Positions 9,532 to 19,800 of a stretch of DNA of 64,000 bases are shown in pieces. Under the pieces are notes generated by a model, which ran no database searches, was not told the DNA's origin, and worked only from the letters and a program-made list of their open reading frames with translations. Source of the stretch: Viridibacillus arvi (GTDB lineage Bacteria; Bacillota; Bacilli; Bacillales_A; Planococcaceae); the NCBI RefSeq assembly GCF_001274945.1, contig NZ_LILB01000005.1:1222312-1286311 (forward strand), read 5' to 3'. Position 1 is the first letter of the stretch. Each line of letters begins with the position of its first letter. Position numbers and translations under genes: made by a program.

Positions 9532-10950
9532 TTAAGTATTTTTCATTTGCGATCGAATTCTTGGATTTAAGAAAGCATATAGAATATCAACTGCTAAGTT
9601 TACGATCGAAATCGTGATAGCAATGTAGACAACTCCCCCTAATATAGAAGGAATATCTGGTACGAATTGTTTATCTACGATATAACTTCCTAAACCGCTA
9701 ATATTAAATACTTTCTCTGTTACTGCTGCCCCGCCTAGCATGCCACCAAACTGCAATCCGATAATTGTAATAATAGGAATGATTGCATTACGTAAAGCAT
9801 GGTTGATAAATACTCGACTTGGCTTTAAACCCTTCGCCTTCGCAGTCACAATATACTCTTCGTTCACTACTTCTAAAATGGAGGATCTAGTCATTCGCGC
9901 AATAGACGCTGTTAACCCTGTCCCTAATACAATTACAGGCATTATGATTGATAACCAATCACCTGGAGAATACGTAGCTGGTAGTATGTGCCACTTAATA
10001 GAGAAGTTCAAAATGAACACAAGTCCTTGCCAAAAGTTAGGGATTGATAAACCTATTAAGGCGATAAACATAAAGCTATAATCCCAAAATGAATTGGTCT
10101 TCGCTGCTGATATCATCCCAACTGGAATCGCTATTACAATAGCCATTAATAATGACCAGAACGCAATTGTTAGTGTGACAGGGAATTTGTTTGCAATGCT
10201 TGCCATTACATCTTCATTACCTGTATAGGAATAACCTAAATCTAATGTCAGAATCCCTTTTGTCGCATCCCATAACTGTACCCAGTACGATTGATCTAAG
10301 CCATACCGATGATCAAACTCCGCACGCTGTTCAGCTGTTGCTGATTCTCCTAAAATATTTGCTGCTGGATCAGCAGGAGAAAAATGCAATATAGAGAATA
10401 CAAAGATAGTAACCGAAATTATTACAAAAACCGTCATCACTAATCGTTCAAAAATATAGCGAACGAGTGGTCTAGCATAAATCATTAAGAACAAATACAT
10501 AAGAATACCTGGTATAAAACTGACAATAACAAAGTTTCTATTTTGTAAGCATTTCGCAAAGAAGTGCTGATAGTTGGTGTTGCTTTGATCAGTTGTTTCC
10601 AATTCAGCTTGCGCCATTTTCAATACTCTTTCATTTGCAAGCTTAGTCGCTTCCCCCTGCATTTCTTGTTCACTAATGGATTCATTGAAATATAGCTTTT
10701 TACTCCGATATTGTTCCTCATACCGATGAATCAGTTCACTATATGTAGAAGATTTCTTTATCTTTTCCATATGTTCATGTAGCATTTGCTGATATTGCGT
10801 GCTCTTATATTTTGTTTTATAAATGCACCACATGACGATATGAACTGGTAAACCTAACAAGAATATTATGTACTTATAAAAAAGGAGAGAGCTTAGATTG
10901 CTATAAACATTCTCTAAACTGCCTTTTATCCGTCCATTTTTTATTTTCAG
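9532..10950 (-). CDS. peptide ABC transporter permease, DppB/OppB-like with long N-terminal extension
   Basis: This is a permease of about 472 residues. The C-terminal 310 residues are a standard OppB/DppB domain: YIFERLVMTVFVIISVTIFVF, LDLGYSYTG, the coupling loop EEYIVTAKAKGLKPSRVFINHALRN, and GGAAVTEKVFNISGLG. The N-terminal 160 residues add two membrane segments separated by a charged, probably cytoplasmic helical stretch. The start is uncertain. AAAGGAG overlaps the GTG at 10959, while a rare CTG at 10950 has an eight-base spacing. It is the first gene of the operon, 14 bases ahead of the OppC-like gene and divergent from the ATPase gene. Confidence 0.8.
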   Translation of the reverse strand: MKIKNGRIKGSLENVYSNLSSLLFYKYIIFLLGLPVHIVMWCIYKTKYKSTQYQQMLHEHMEKIKKSSTYSELIHRYEEQYRSKKLYFNESISEQEMQGEATKLANERVLKMAQAELETTDQSNTNYQHFFAKCLQNRNFVIVSFIPGILMYLFLMIYARPLVRYIFERLVMTVFVIISVTIFVFSILHFSPADPAANILGESATAEQRAEFDHRYGLDQSYWVQLWDATKGILTLDLGYSYTGNEDVMASIANKFPVTLTIAFWSLLMAIVIAIPVGMISAAKTNSFWDYSFMFIALIGLSIPNFWQGLVFILNFSIKWHILPATYSPGDWLSIIMPVIVLGTGLTASIARMTRSSILEVVNEEYIVTAKAKGLKPSRVFINHALRNAIIPIITIIGLQFGGMLGGAAVTEKVFNISGLGSYIVDKQFVPDIPSILGGVVYIAITISIVNLAVDILYAFLNPRIRSQMKNT

Positions 10951-11077
10951 AAAAATCACTCCTTTAATCTTGATTATTCCTAGTAATTTAGTATACTATT
11001 AGAAACAAAGTATAAATTTTATCGTATTAGAAGTCAACATAATTATTTTAAATTTTCAGTAAGTGAGGAATTATTAT

Positions 11078-12805
11078 ATGGATAGTATTTTAAAGGTTGA
11101 TAACTTACATATTTCATTTGTTTCAAATCACGAAGTTTTTGAAGCGGTTAAAGGAGTTTCTTTTGAATTACATAAAGGAGAAACTTTAGGAATTGTTGGT
11201 GAATCTGGTTCCGGAAAAAGTGTTACTGCACGTTCCATTATGCGTTTACTTCCATCTCCACCCGCTTTAATGACTGATGGCTCTATTGAATTCTCAGGAG
11301 AAACGATTTCTAATTTTACTGATCACGAAATGGAAGCAGTTCGCGGAAAAGAGATTAGTATGATCTTCCAAGATCCAATGACATCTCTGAATCCAACGAT
11401 TAAAGTTGGCAAGCAAATCGATGAAATCCTTACAAAACATCAGCGTCTTACTTCTAAAGAAGCAAAAAATAGATCTATTGAAATGCTGCAACTTGTAGGG
11501 ATTAAAAATGCCGAAGAACGTTACAATCAATATCCACATGAATTTTCTGGGGGGATGCGTCAACGTGCCATGATCGCTATGGCTCTCGCTTGCCAACCTA
11601 AACTACTCATTGCTGATGAGCCAACTACTGCGCTAGATGTAACTATACAAGCTCAAATATTGCGCTTAATGAAAAAAATGCAACAGCAATTTGGTACTTC
11701 GATTATTTTAATCACGCATGATTTAGGTGTCGTTGCCGGTATGTGTGACCGTGTTGTCGTTATGAAAGAAGGTCAAATTGTTGAGACAAATACGACTGAG
11801 GAGCTTTTCGCTTCTCCTCAACATCCATATACAAAGAAATTATTGAACGCTCTACCCCGTATGGATGAAAAGAAAAAACCTAAAGGGAAACTACATTTAC
11901 CTGCAGATATTAACCCTGATAAACCACTCATAGAAGTACAAGATTTAAATCAGGTGTTTCCACTTGGAAGTGGCCGTACTTTAAAAGCTGTCGATTCTAT
12001 TAGCTTTTCAATCCAACCTGGCGAAACATTAGGTCTTGTTGGTGAATCCGGTTCAGGAAAATCAACTACTGGGCGATTGCTATTACAACTACAGAAGGCT
12101 ACGCACGGGGAAATTTTATACAAAGGTATGGCTATTAATCGATTGAACAAGAAGGAAATGAAACAGCTGCGCAAAGAGATTCAAATTATTTTCCAAGACC
12201 CTTATGCCTCTTTGAACCCACGCATGAAGGTGTTGGATATTATAGGTCAGTCTTTGGATATTCATCGATTATGTAAAACGAAAGCCGAACGACTTGCACG
12301 TGTAGAAGAATTGTTAGAACTAGTTGGCTTACAAAAAGAACATGCGATGCGCTATCCACATGAATTCTCTGGTGGTCAACGTCAAAGAATTGGCATTGCG
12401 AGAGCTCTTGCTGTTAATCCAAAATTTATCGTTTGTGATGAGCCACTATCTGCACTCGATGTTTCCATTCAAGCTCAGGTTGTCGATTTGCTTAAGGATT
12501 TGCAAGCGAAACTCGGCTTAACGTATTTGTTTATCGCACATGATTTGTCGATGGTGAAGCATATTAGTGACCGTGTCGCAGTGATGAATGCAGGGAAAAT
12601 TATTGAACTCGCAGACAGTGAAGAACTCTATAGCAACCCAATTCATCCGTATACAAAATCATTATTAGCTGCTGTACCCGTTCCTGACCCTTCTATTGAA
12701 TCGAAGAAATTAAAAAAAGAAGCGGTAGAAGTACAAAATTATGATTTCAGCCAAAATACTTTGCAAGAAGTGAAGCCTGGTCATTGGGTACTTGCGAGTA
12801 GCTAA
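11078..12805 (+). CDS. fused two-domain peptide ABC transporter ATPase (DppD-DppF/OppD-OppF type)
   Basis: This is a 575-residue protein with two complete ABC ATPase domains. Walker A motifs GESGSGKS lie at about residues 41-48 and 322-329. Signature motifs are FSGGMRQR (about 156) and FSGGQRQR. Walker B regions are [12 protein letters not shown] and [12 protein letters not shown]. The oligopeptide-transporter extension HPYTKxLL is present after each domain. Most systems encode these halves as separate DppD and DppF subunits. The start is the ATG at 11078, nine bases after GAGG; the in-frame GTG upstream is part of that ribosome site. It is transcribed away from the permease/binding-protein operon across a 120-base gap and very likely powers that transporter. 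Confidence 0.9.
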   Translation: MDSILKVDNLHISFVSNHEVFEAVKGVSFELHKGETLGIVGESGSGKSVTARSIMRLLPSPPALMTDGSIEFSGETISNFTDHEMEAVRGKEISMIFQDPMTSLNPTIKVGKQIDEILTKHQRLTSKEAKNRSIEMLQLVGIKNAEERYNQYPHEFSGGMRQRAMIAMALACQPKLLIADEPTTALDVTIQAQILRLMKKMQQQFGTSIILITHDLGVVAGMCDRVVVMKEGQIVETNTTEELFASPQHPYTKKLLNALPRMDEKKKPKGKLHLPADINPDKPLIEVQDLNQVFPLGSGRTLKAVDSISFSIQPGETLGLVGESGSGKSTTGRLLLQLQKATHGEILYKGMAINRLNKKEMKQLRKEIQIIFQDPYASLNPRMKVLDIIGQSLDIHRLCKTKAERLARVEELLELVGLQKEHAMRYPHEFSGGQRQRIGIARALAVNPKFIVCDEPLSALDVSIQAQVVDLLKDLQAKLGLTYLFIAHDLSMVKHISDRVAVMNAGKIIELADSEELYSNPIHPYTKSLLAAVPVPDPSIESKKLKKEAVEVQNYDFSQNTLQEVKPGHWVLASS

Positions 12806-12820
12806 ATAGTGTATAGAATG

Positions 12821-12860
12821 CGTAGTCACATATAGGTGTGGCTACGTATTTTATTGTGCT
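12821..12860 (+). terminator. intrinsic terminator of fused ATPase gene
   Basis: CGTAGTCACA pairs with TGTGGCTACG (one G-U pair) at 12821-12846, followed by a T-rich stretch. It lies 15 bases after the stop codon. Confidence 0.65.
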
Positions 12861-13035
12861 TTTTTACTAAAGAGGCAATCAATATTAAAAAAGTGCATCC
12901 TCCCATTAGTAGTATTTAAATAATTTTGGAATAATAGTTCAACTATGATTTCCTTCCTATATTAAAAGTTGAATAAAAAGAAATTATGCAAAAACCTTAT
13001 TCTTATTAGTATATTGAAGTAATAATAGCCTGAAA

Positions 13036-13118
13036 TTATTCATCTTCATCAAATCTGCGTCCGATACCGTCTACTCGCCAAGTACTTCTGCTAATGGAAT
13101 GTTTTTCATGTTACTCAT
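13036..13118 (-). pseudogene. possible frameshifted remnant of a very small gene
   Basis: On the minus strand, ATG at 13118 opens MSNMKNIPLAEVLGE and then a stop. A neighbouring frame continues RVDGIGRRFDEDE before a stop at 13036. Together the two pieces read like one small acidic/basic protein of about 28 residues broken by a single frameshift. There is no strong ribosome site. The rest of 12861-13135 shows nothing further. Confidence 0.25.
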
Positions 13119-13135
13119 TTCTCTATACAAAAAAA

Positions 13136-13156
13136 CCTAACCTCTAAGAGATTAGG
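13136..13156 (-). terminator. intrinsic terminator
   Basis: CCTAACCTC and GAGATTAGG pair around a tiny loop. On the minus strand a run of eight T follows. It resembles the terminators at 27664-27688 and 31625-31650, and probably ends the small spore-protein-like gene. Confidence 0.65.
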
Positions 13157-13198
13157 AATTAATTTGTGCCTATTGTTTAAACTAACATGGTTTCATTA

Positions 13199-13399
13199 TT
13201 AATTTGGGTATTTGTTTTGAATGTTATTTTTTACTTCCTCACTATTCGTATCACTATACATTGCCGTACCTTTTCCATCCGTTTTAGCAATCATTGCTTT
13301 TATTTCATTATAAGACATGCCAGACTCAGCATTTTTTCTTTTTACCTCATCAATATCTGTTCCAGAAGACGTAAAATTGCCCTCGCCATTATTGTTCAT
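13199..13399 (-). CDS. small acid-soluble spore protein-like (gamma-type-like)
   Basis: This is a 66-residue polar protein. The ATG at 13399 has GGAGG seven bases upstream; an ORF start nine codons earlier has no ribosome site. The segments TDIDEVKRKNAESGMSYNEIKAMIAK and TNSEEVKNNIQNK recall the T-D/E-x-xVKxxNAxS repeats of gamma-type SASPs, glutamine- or asparagine-rich spore proteins that serve as an amino-acid reserve on germination. Gln content is lower than in classical SspE and the match is only motif-level, so other small spore proteins remain possible. A terminator follows. I could not make out a convincing sigmaG promoter. Confidence 0.45.
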   Translation of the reverse strand: MNNNGEGNFTSSGTDIDEVKRKNAESGMSYNEIKAMIAKTDGKGTAMYSDTNSEEVKNNIQNKYPN

Positions 13400-13478
13400 A
13401 AAGACACCTCCATTTCGGTATGCCATTATGTTCCCTCAAGCTCAGGTTTTTATAAGTGAAATGTATGGCACACTTAAA

Positions 13479-13709
13479 TCAATTGACCGTTTTTTTACTC
13501 TTGTCGACTCTGTGGTATTCAGATATTTGAATTACGCGAACATTACTTGTATGGAGTTCATGATAGATCCCTCTACTATCCGTAAACGTTATATATTGCT
13601 CCCTTTCACTTTGAATGAGCTCTTCCGCTTTTTCTTGAGACTCGATATGGATAAACCTTCTAATATAATGCTCTTCATCAAAGAAGTATGTTATTTTGAA
13701 TTCTTTCAT
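13479..13709 (-). CDS. small hypothetical protein, 76 residues
   Basis: I do not recognise this protein. It is soluble and highly charged, opening with KITYFFDEEHYIRRF and containing an AEELIQSE helix and a predicted beta-rich C-terminal half (YITFTDSRGIYHELHTSNVRVIQIS). A GAGGTGAT ribosome site lies about nine bases before the ATG at 13709. It is followed on the same strand by the spore-protein-like gene, about 80 bases away. A co-transcript is possible but not shown. Confidence 0.6.
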   Translation of the reverse strand: MKEFKITYFFDEEHYIRRFIHIESQEKAEELIQSEREQYITFTDSRGIYHELHTSNVRVIQISEYHRVDKSKKTVN

Positions 13710-13886
13710 GATTAAAAATCACCTCAAGTTTATTCTTTTGTTAATGGGTTTCGATATTCTTTATGATGTGTAGAATGGCTTTATTGCATCCAAATTTGCT
13801 ATTAGCTTTAATTGATTTTTTTATTAGCCAAGTAAAATAGTTCAATGCACAAACTACAGACCAAGATTATTCCTTCTAAATATTAA

Positions 13887-13913
13887 AATCCCCCAATTCA
13901 GCATTGAGGGATT
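13887..13913 (-). terminator. intrinsic terminator of S41 protease gene
   Basis: AATCCCTCAA and TTGGGGGATT (minus strand) form a stem followed by a T-rich stretch. It lies 50 bases after the stop codon of the protease gene. Confidence 0.65.
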
Positions 13914-13963
13914 CTTGTTAATAGTATCGGTATTGATATTTTCATTTCATTGAAATAATTTGG

Positions 13964-15331
13964 TTATTTAGTGATATTAAGCTCTGCATATGCACTTTTG
14001 GACTTTTTCGTTTTGCTCGTTAGTACAACATAATATTTAGTTCCAGGTTTTAGCTGTTTGTTTGGTGTTAGTTTCAATTGTAGTTTTGATGTTTTTTGAA
14101 CTTTAATTGATTGTTGTTTACCACCAATTTGTAGTAGGGATACTTTAGCGTTTTTCATAGTGCTCCAGTTCATCTTCGTACTGTTTTTAATAGTGATCGT
14201 TTTTTGTGCTGTTTTTTGATTAATGTTCGAGAGTTTGTTATACCCTTTTAGTTGTTGCTTTAAGAAATCTCGATGGCTATATTCGATTTCTTTACCGACA
14301 GGTGTTTTAACATTTGGTGTGATACCTTTTTTCTGTATTTTAGTGTTTTTTGGTCCCATAAATTCACCGGTAGTCAGTTTCAACTGGCTACCATCTTTTA
14401 AAGAAAATACTTGCTGCATAACACCTTTACCATATGTTGTTTGCCCATATAATTTGGCTGCTTTTTGATCCTTTAATGATGCTACAGTCATTTCAGAAGC
14501 GCTCGCTGAATTGCCATCCATAGTGATAGAAACGGGTGCATTCCATCTAATCTTTTGCTTTATTGGCTCTGTGTAGTAGGTTTCACTATCCTTATATTTA
14601 AACAAATAAGCTACTTGCGCTTTTGGAAACAAGCCAATTACTTCTTCAGCTGCAGTAATGTAACCACCGCCATTACTTCTTAAGTCAAAAATCCACCCTT
14701 TCATACCAGGCATTGATTTAATAGCCTTTTGGATCTCTTTGCTACTATTATCCGCATAACTATTAAGGCGTATGTACCCAATGTTACCCGCTAGTTTTTC
14801 GGTCTCAACATTAGGTATGTTAATGACTTTACGGAATAACGTTTTCGTAAATGTACTGTTTGTTTTTGAGCGATATATGGTCAAAGTTACTTTAGTGTTT
14901 TCTTTTCCCGTAATGAGCCCAATCGTTGTTTGAACTGCTTCTCCCACCAAATTCTTACCATCGACTTCCTTAATAATATCTCCTGCAAGTATGCCTCCGT
15001 TAGCTGCTGGCCCACCTTTAATAGTAGAGATAATTTTCAATCCATTAGCATGTTCTTCAATCGTCACACCGATTCCGACTAACTTCATATCAATCGAATT
15101 CGTAAAATCTTTATATTCCTCTTTGGTCATATAAACGGAATACGGATCAAGCTGTTTTGTTAAATCCCTGATTGAAGTACTATTTAATACTGATTCCGAT
15201 ACATTTGGATAATAGTATTTTTTCACTAACTGCTTCACTTCATCCAGTGGCTCTGCTGCATAAGCAACCGATGTCGTAAAGAAAACACATAAGGCAATAA
15301 GGCTCAATACATAAATCCGTAGTTTTTTCAT
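13964..15331 (-). CDS. secreted C-terminal processing protease (S41, CtpA/CtpB-like)
   Basis: This 455-residue protein has a signal peptide ending near AYAAEP. A PDZ-like region lies at about residues 85-160 (GIGVTIEEHANGLKIISTIKG). The S41 catalytic core follows: GYIRLNSYA, FDLRSNGGG at about 216-223, the nucleophile region GNSASASE around 273-280, and the general-base Lys302 in YGKGVMQQ. The last 110 residues form an extra Lys-rich beta domain (KTITIKNSTKMNWSTMKN...) unlike the short tail of CtpB. Such enzymes cleave proteins near their C-termini outside the membrane. The gene is monocistronic with its own terminator. A decayed partial copy lies at 16381-16575. Confidence 0.85.
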   Translation of the reverse strand: MKKLRIYVLSLIALCVFFTTSVAYAAEPLDEVKQLVKKYYYPNVSESVLNSTSIRDLTKQLDPYSVYMTKEEYKDFTNSIDMKLVGIGVTIEEHANGLKIISTIKGGPAANGGILAGDIIKEVDGKNLVGEAVQTTIGLITGKENTKVTLTIYRSKTNSTFTKTLFRKVINIPNVETEKLAGNIGYIRLNSYADNSSKEIQKAIKSMPGMKGWIFDLRSNGGGYITAAEEVIGLFPKAQVAYLFKYKDSETYYTEPIKQKIRWNAPVSITMDGNSASASEMTVASLKDQKAAKLYGQTTYGKGVMQQVFSLKDGSQLKLTTGEFMGPKNTKIQKKGITPNVKTPVGKEIEYSHRDFLKQQLKGYNKLSNINQKTAQKTITIKNSTKMNWSTMKNAKVSLLQIGGKQQSIKVQKTSKLQLKLTPNKQLKPGTKYYVVLTSKTKKSKSAYAELNITK

Positions 15332-15649
15332 GGTATCCCTCTTATACTAGTAAGTTTATTGTTCATTATTCATTTTACCATTATATTGAAATTGATGATA
15401 GTTATGTAATATTTATATTCTACGACTTTTCACAATACACTATTCTAATGTGATTTTGCTTGAGTAATGAGGTGATGCCGAATGCCAAAATTTTAAAAAA
15501 TGGAATCAAAATTGGATAAGAATTAGAGAAGAAATCAAGAGATTAATAGTTTGCTACTAGGAAAACCTATAAATACCTTTTTGACGTTATTTGTCCAATA
15601 TTATAAAATAAATAAATGCATATATTTTACAATAAAGGGGGCGATGATT

Positions 15650-16201
15650 ATGAAATTTCTTACGCGTTTTCTATGTGCTTTTGTACTGCTCTTTTCAATA
15701 ATTGCAGTTGTAGTTCCAATTACTTCACATGCGCAGAGCATTAAAGTAAACAAATCGTTTAAAAGTGCTGCAAAAAAAGGCCAACTTCTTGGTAATAAAG
15801 GCTATGTCGGTATGACTTATAAAGAATTGAAGAAATCGGTACCTGGTAAGGCTCTTATTGCCGAAGCTGTAAATGTCTATTATGCTAAAAGAGGCGGTAC
15901 TATGTATGGATTTGAACAATATAATCCACATACTGGTTCAATCTCGTATAAAATTAAAAGTACTGATGATGTCGAGTACATTTCTAACACTTATTCTGGT
16001 AAATTAACACACAAACAAATGAAAAAATATTTTGGTCATCCTGTTGGAAATCGTACATATGGTACCAAAAACAAGCTTTATAAATCAGATGTTTACTATA
16101 TTGGCTTCCGTAGCTATAAAAGGGGTAAAGGTTATATAACGGATATCGCGATTGGTACACGCGATATGATGGATTTAGCTGCATTTTTTAATGGCTACTA
16201 G
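15650..16201 (+). CDS. small secreted hypothetical protein
   Basis: This is an exported protein of 183 residues with a clear signal peptide (MKFLTRFLCAFVLLFSIIAV..., cleavage near SHA). The ATG at 15650 lies eight bases after AAAGGGGG and is preferred over the ATG two codons earlier. The mature part contains GYVGMTYKELKKSVPG and, later, GKLTHKQMKKYFGHPVG. These are two short helix-turn blocks, each with a following beta sheet, loosely like the repeats of SmpA/BLIP-type small periplasmic folds. I would not name a function. It is flanked by the protease gene and by that gene's decayed copy. A strong terminator follows. Confidence 0.6.
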   Translation: MKFLTRFLCAFVLLFSIIAVVVPITSHAQSIKVNKSFKSAAKKGQLLGNKGYVGMTYKELKKSVPGKALIAEAVNVYYAKRGGTMYGFEQYNPHTGSISYKIKSTDDVEYISNTYSGKLTHKQMKKYFGHPVGNRTYGTKNKLYKSDVYYIGFRSYKRGKGYITDIAIGTRDMMDLAAFFNGY

Positions 16202-16260
16202 TATCAAATAAAAACAGTTGAATATTAAGTGAGTTTTAAAAAAAGTGAAAGAATACTTAA

Positions 16261-16294
16261 AGAGCCAGCGATTTGCACATAGATCACTGGCTCT
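16261..16294 (+). terminator. intrinsic terminator
   Basis: AGAGCCAGCGAT and ATCACTGGCTCT form a near-perfect 12-base stem with a ten-base loop. It lies 60 bases after the stop codon of the small secreted protein gene. Confidence 0.65.
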
Positions 16295-16380
16295 TTAGAT
16301 TTACTATATAACGTAAGTTTTTTTGCAACCTCTACAAAATATGCGAGATTGATCACTGCATTAGTTAACCAAATTAACTT

Positions 16381-16575
16381 TAAACTATTAAGATATATGT
16401 AACCAATGTTACCCGCTAGTTTTCTCTTTCAACATTAGGTATGTTGATGACTTTACGGATTAACATTTTCGTAATAGTAGAGATATTTTTCAATCCATTA
16501 GCATTTTCTTCAATCGTCACACCGATTCCGACTAACTCCATATCAACCGAATTAGTAAAATCCTCACACATAGTG
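16381..16575 (-). pseudogene. decayed partial copy of the S41 protease gene with internal deletion
   Basis: The DNA matches two separated parts of the protease gene in the same orientation. Positions 16381-16473 correspond to about 14757-14850, and 16474-16570 to about 15021-15120. The intervening 170 bases of the gene are missing; the junction falls on a shared TAA, consistent with a microhomology deletion. Many substitutions have accumulated and no long reading frame remains. The rest of 16300-16690 shows nothing else. Confidence 0.75.
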
Positions 16576-16696
16576 ACCTGAATAAAATATCTCCTAATTA
16601 TTTATTAATTAAACTTTTATATGGTGATGCTTCTATATCAATTAAAATAGCCGTGCAAAACTTCAATAAAGAGCAGAGGTTTTAATAAAAAAAAGC

Positions 16697-16739
16697 AGCT
16701 ATAAAAGACTGGATAACTACACCATTTGTCTTTATAGCT
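16697..16739 (-). terminator. probable terminator of the repeat protein gene
   Basis: AGCTATAAAAGAC pairs with GTCTTTATAGCT across a 19-base loop. On the minus strand a long T-run follows. It lies about 160 bases after the stop at 16899. Confidence 0.45.
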
Positions 16740-16898
16740 ACTTATATAAAAGATACTGAATACTAAACAAAAACTCAATTATTTTTGATTATTGAAAATG
16801 AAGGATTTAATTTTGCAAATCTTCATTTGGCAAATATCCCAAAAACTAAAAATACATTACAAACTTAATTGAGGTGTTACCCTTATCAAGTAAAATTA

Positions 16899-19800
16899 TT
16901 ACGATTGTACTCCTGTTAATTCTTTGTTTTTGTCTTCAGTCGTTTCTTTATCTTGGTTTTCTGTTGTTCCTTTGTCTTGACCTTCTGCTACTTCTTTATC
17001 TTCATCTGTTGTTTCTTTGTCTTGATCTTCTGTTACCTCTTTATCCTCTTCCGTCGTTCCTTTGCCTTCTTCTGTTATTTCTTTATTCTCTTCTTCAGAA
17101 TCCTTAATATCTTTTTCTACGTCGCTTTCAATGTCTGATCCATCTTCATTTAGATTATTCATCTCCGATGATCTACCACTTTTTGAATAACGATCAATCT
17201 CGGCTTTTTGCGCCACTAAAGATGCATAATTGAAATCAAATAAATTTGCTCCTTTTAAAATTGCATCATCTACTGCTTCTTTTGCGGCATTGTATTGTTC
17301 TCTTGCTTGATTTAATTGTTCACTATTTTTAATTGATCTAATAGTTGTAAATTTAAGGTCTGCCAATTTATCTTTTGCATTAGTGATGGCTGCATCTTTT
17401 GCCACTTTTGCTTCATAGCGTTTGATTTCTTTTTGTTGGGATTCCATTCTCCAATAATTTAGTATAAAGTCTTGGTCTTTTGCGCCCTTAGCCAACGCTG
17501 CATCTACTGCTGTCTTTGCTGCATCATATTGTTCTTGCGCTTGCTTTAACTTTGCATCACTATTGATTGAAAATAACATAACAAATTGCAGGGCAAGTAA
17601 TTTATCTTTTGCTTCAGTAATTGCAGCATTTTTTGCCACCTCTGCTTCGTAACGGTTTATTTCATTTTGTTGTCCTTCCAAATTTGAATAATTCGTTCCG
17701 AAGTCTGTTGCCACTGCTCCTTTAGCCACCGCTGCATCTACTGCTGTTTTTGCTGCATCAAATTGTTCTTTTGCTTTATTTAAATTAGCATCAAATTTGA
17801 TTGAACCTTTTGTAAAGAAATTAAGTTCTTTTAATCTTTTATTTGCTTCACTGATTGCTGTAGCCTTCTCTTTTATTGCTGTTTCATAGCGGGCAATTTC
17901 ATTTTGTTGTTTCTCTAATTTTCCTATCTCTTCGAAATCTGTAGCAACAGCACCTTTAGTAAATGCAAAGTCTACTGCTACTTTTGCTGCATTGTATTGT
18001 CCTTGAGCCTCCATTAATTGATCATTATTATTAATTGATTGAGATTCACTATAGATCAAGGCAGCAATTTTAGCTTTGGCCGCATCAATTGCTTCTGTCA
18101 GCGCCATTTCAAATCGAGTTATTTCATTTTGTTGACCTACCAATTTTTCAATTCCTTTTATTTCTGTCTCTACTGCACCTTTTTTCTTCGCTTCGTCTAC
18201 TGCTGCTTTTGCTTCATCATATTGATTTTTTGCTGTCCCTAATTTTGTTTTATTGTCGATCGAATTTTCTTTATAGAAATCTAAATCTGACAATTTTTTC
18301 TCTGCTGCATTGATCGCATCTAATTTAGCTTTGACCGCTGCTTCATAGCGACTAATTTCATTTTGTTGTGCTTCTAAATTTGAATAATTCGTTCCGAAGT
18401 CTAATGCCACTGCACCTTTTGCTTCTGCTGCTTCCACTGCTTTTTGTGCTACATAATATTGAGCTTTGGCAATTTTCAAATGGTTATCGTTCTTGATTGA
18501 ATTTTCCCCTGCAAACCCAAGTTGTTTTAATGCCGTTTTTGCGCTTTGGATTGCTATTGATTTTACAGTTTCATAACGTTTTATTTCTAAGCCTTGAGCG
18601 TCTAATCTTAAATAATTTAAACCTAAGTCTAGTACTAAAGCTCCTTTAGCCTTTGCTGCTTCTACTGCCTCTTTTGCACCTTTGTATTGTGATTGAGCAT
18701 CATCCAAGTTTTTTTGATTTTTTATTGAATTCAACTTGAAGAAATCTAAGGCTGCTAATTTAGACTTCGCTGCATCTATAGCATCTGCTTTTGCTTTTTC
18801 TGCTGTTTCATAACGATTAATTTCTTGTTGTTGTGCTTCAAATCCATCTATTCCTTTTATATCTGTAGATACTGCTCCTTTTTTCTTTGCTTCATCTATT
18901 AGTTTTTGAACTTCAGTAATTTGGGTTGTTGCTTCTTTCCAATTGCCCTTGGTTTTAATTGAACCAGTACCTGTATATTTTAATACTGCTAATTTAGACT
19001 CTGCTGCAGCTATTGCGTCTGCTTTTGCTTTTTCTGCTTTTTCATATCGCTGAATTTCTTGTTGTTGCTTTAATAATGCATCTATTCCTTTTATGTCTGT
19101 AGCTACTGCGCCTTTTTTCTTTGCATCATCTATTAGTTTTTGAACTTCTACAATTTGTTTATTTGCTTCTGTCCAATTGCTCTTCGTTTTTATTGATCCA
19201 AGTTCTGTGTAGTTTAATTCTTTTAATTTATTCTCTGCTGCAGCTATTGCGTCTAATTTAGCTTTGAATGCTGATTCATAGCGATCAACTTCCGTTTTTT
19301 GCGATGCTAATTTTGGATAATCATTTCCGAAATCTGTTGCTACTGCACCTTTTGCTACTGCTGCATCTACGGCTATTTTCGCCTCATTGTATTGCAATTT
19401 AGCTGAAGTTAACTTTATCGCATTATCAATATCATTAACTTTAAAGAATTGTAGAGCAGCCAACTTCTCTTTTGCTACTGCGATTGCTTTTGAAAGCTCT
19501 GATTGATAATATCCACCAGATGATCCTGATCCACCTTGATTTGTTGAACCTCCACTGGTTTGTATACCGTTAATGACGGTAATTATTTGGCCACCTGGTG
19601 TTTTAATTGTTCCATTTGCTACTGTTTTTCCATCGTACCAAAGACCATTATATTGGATGATGCCTACATTTAACCTAGCCCCATTGTATAAATCACCGTT
19701 ATAGATTCTATAACCTAAATTTAAAACACCATCAATGTATAAATCTCCTGTTTTTGGATGTAGGCCCGTAAATACTATACCTTTTAAATAGTATTTCCCT

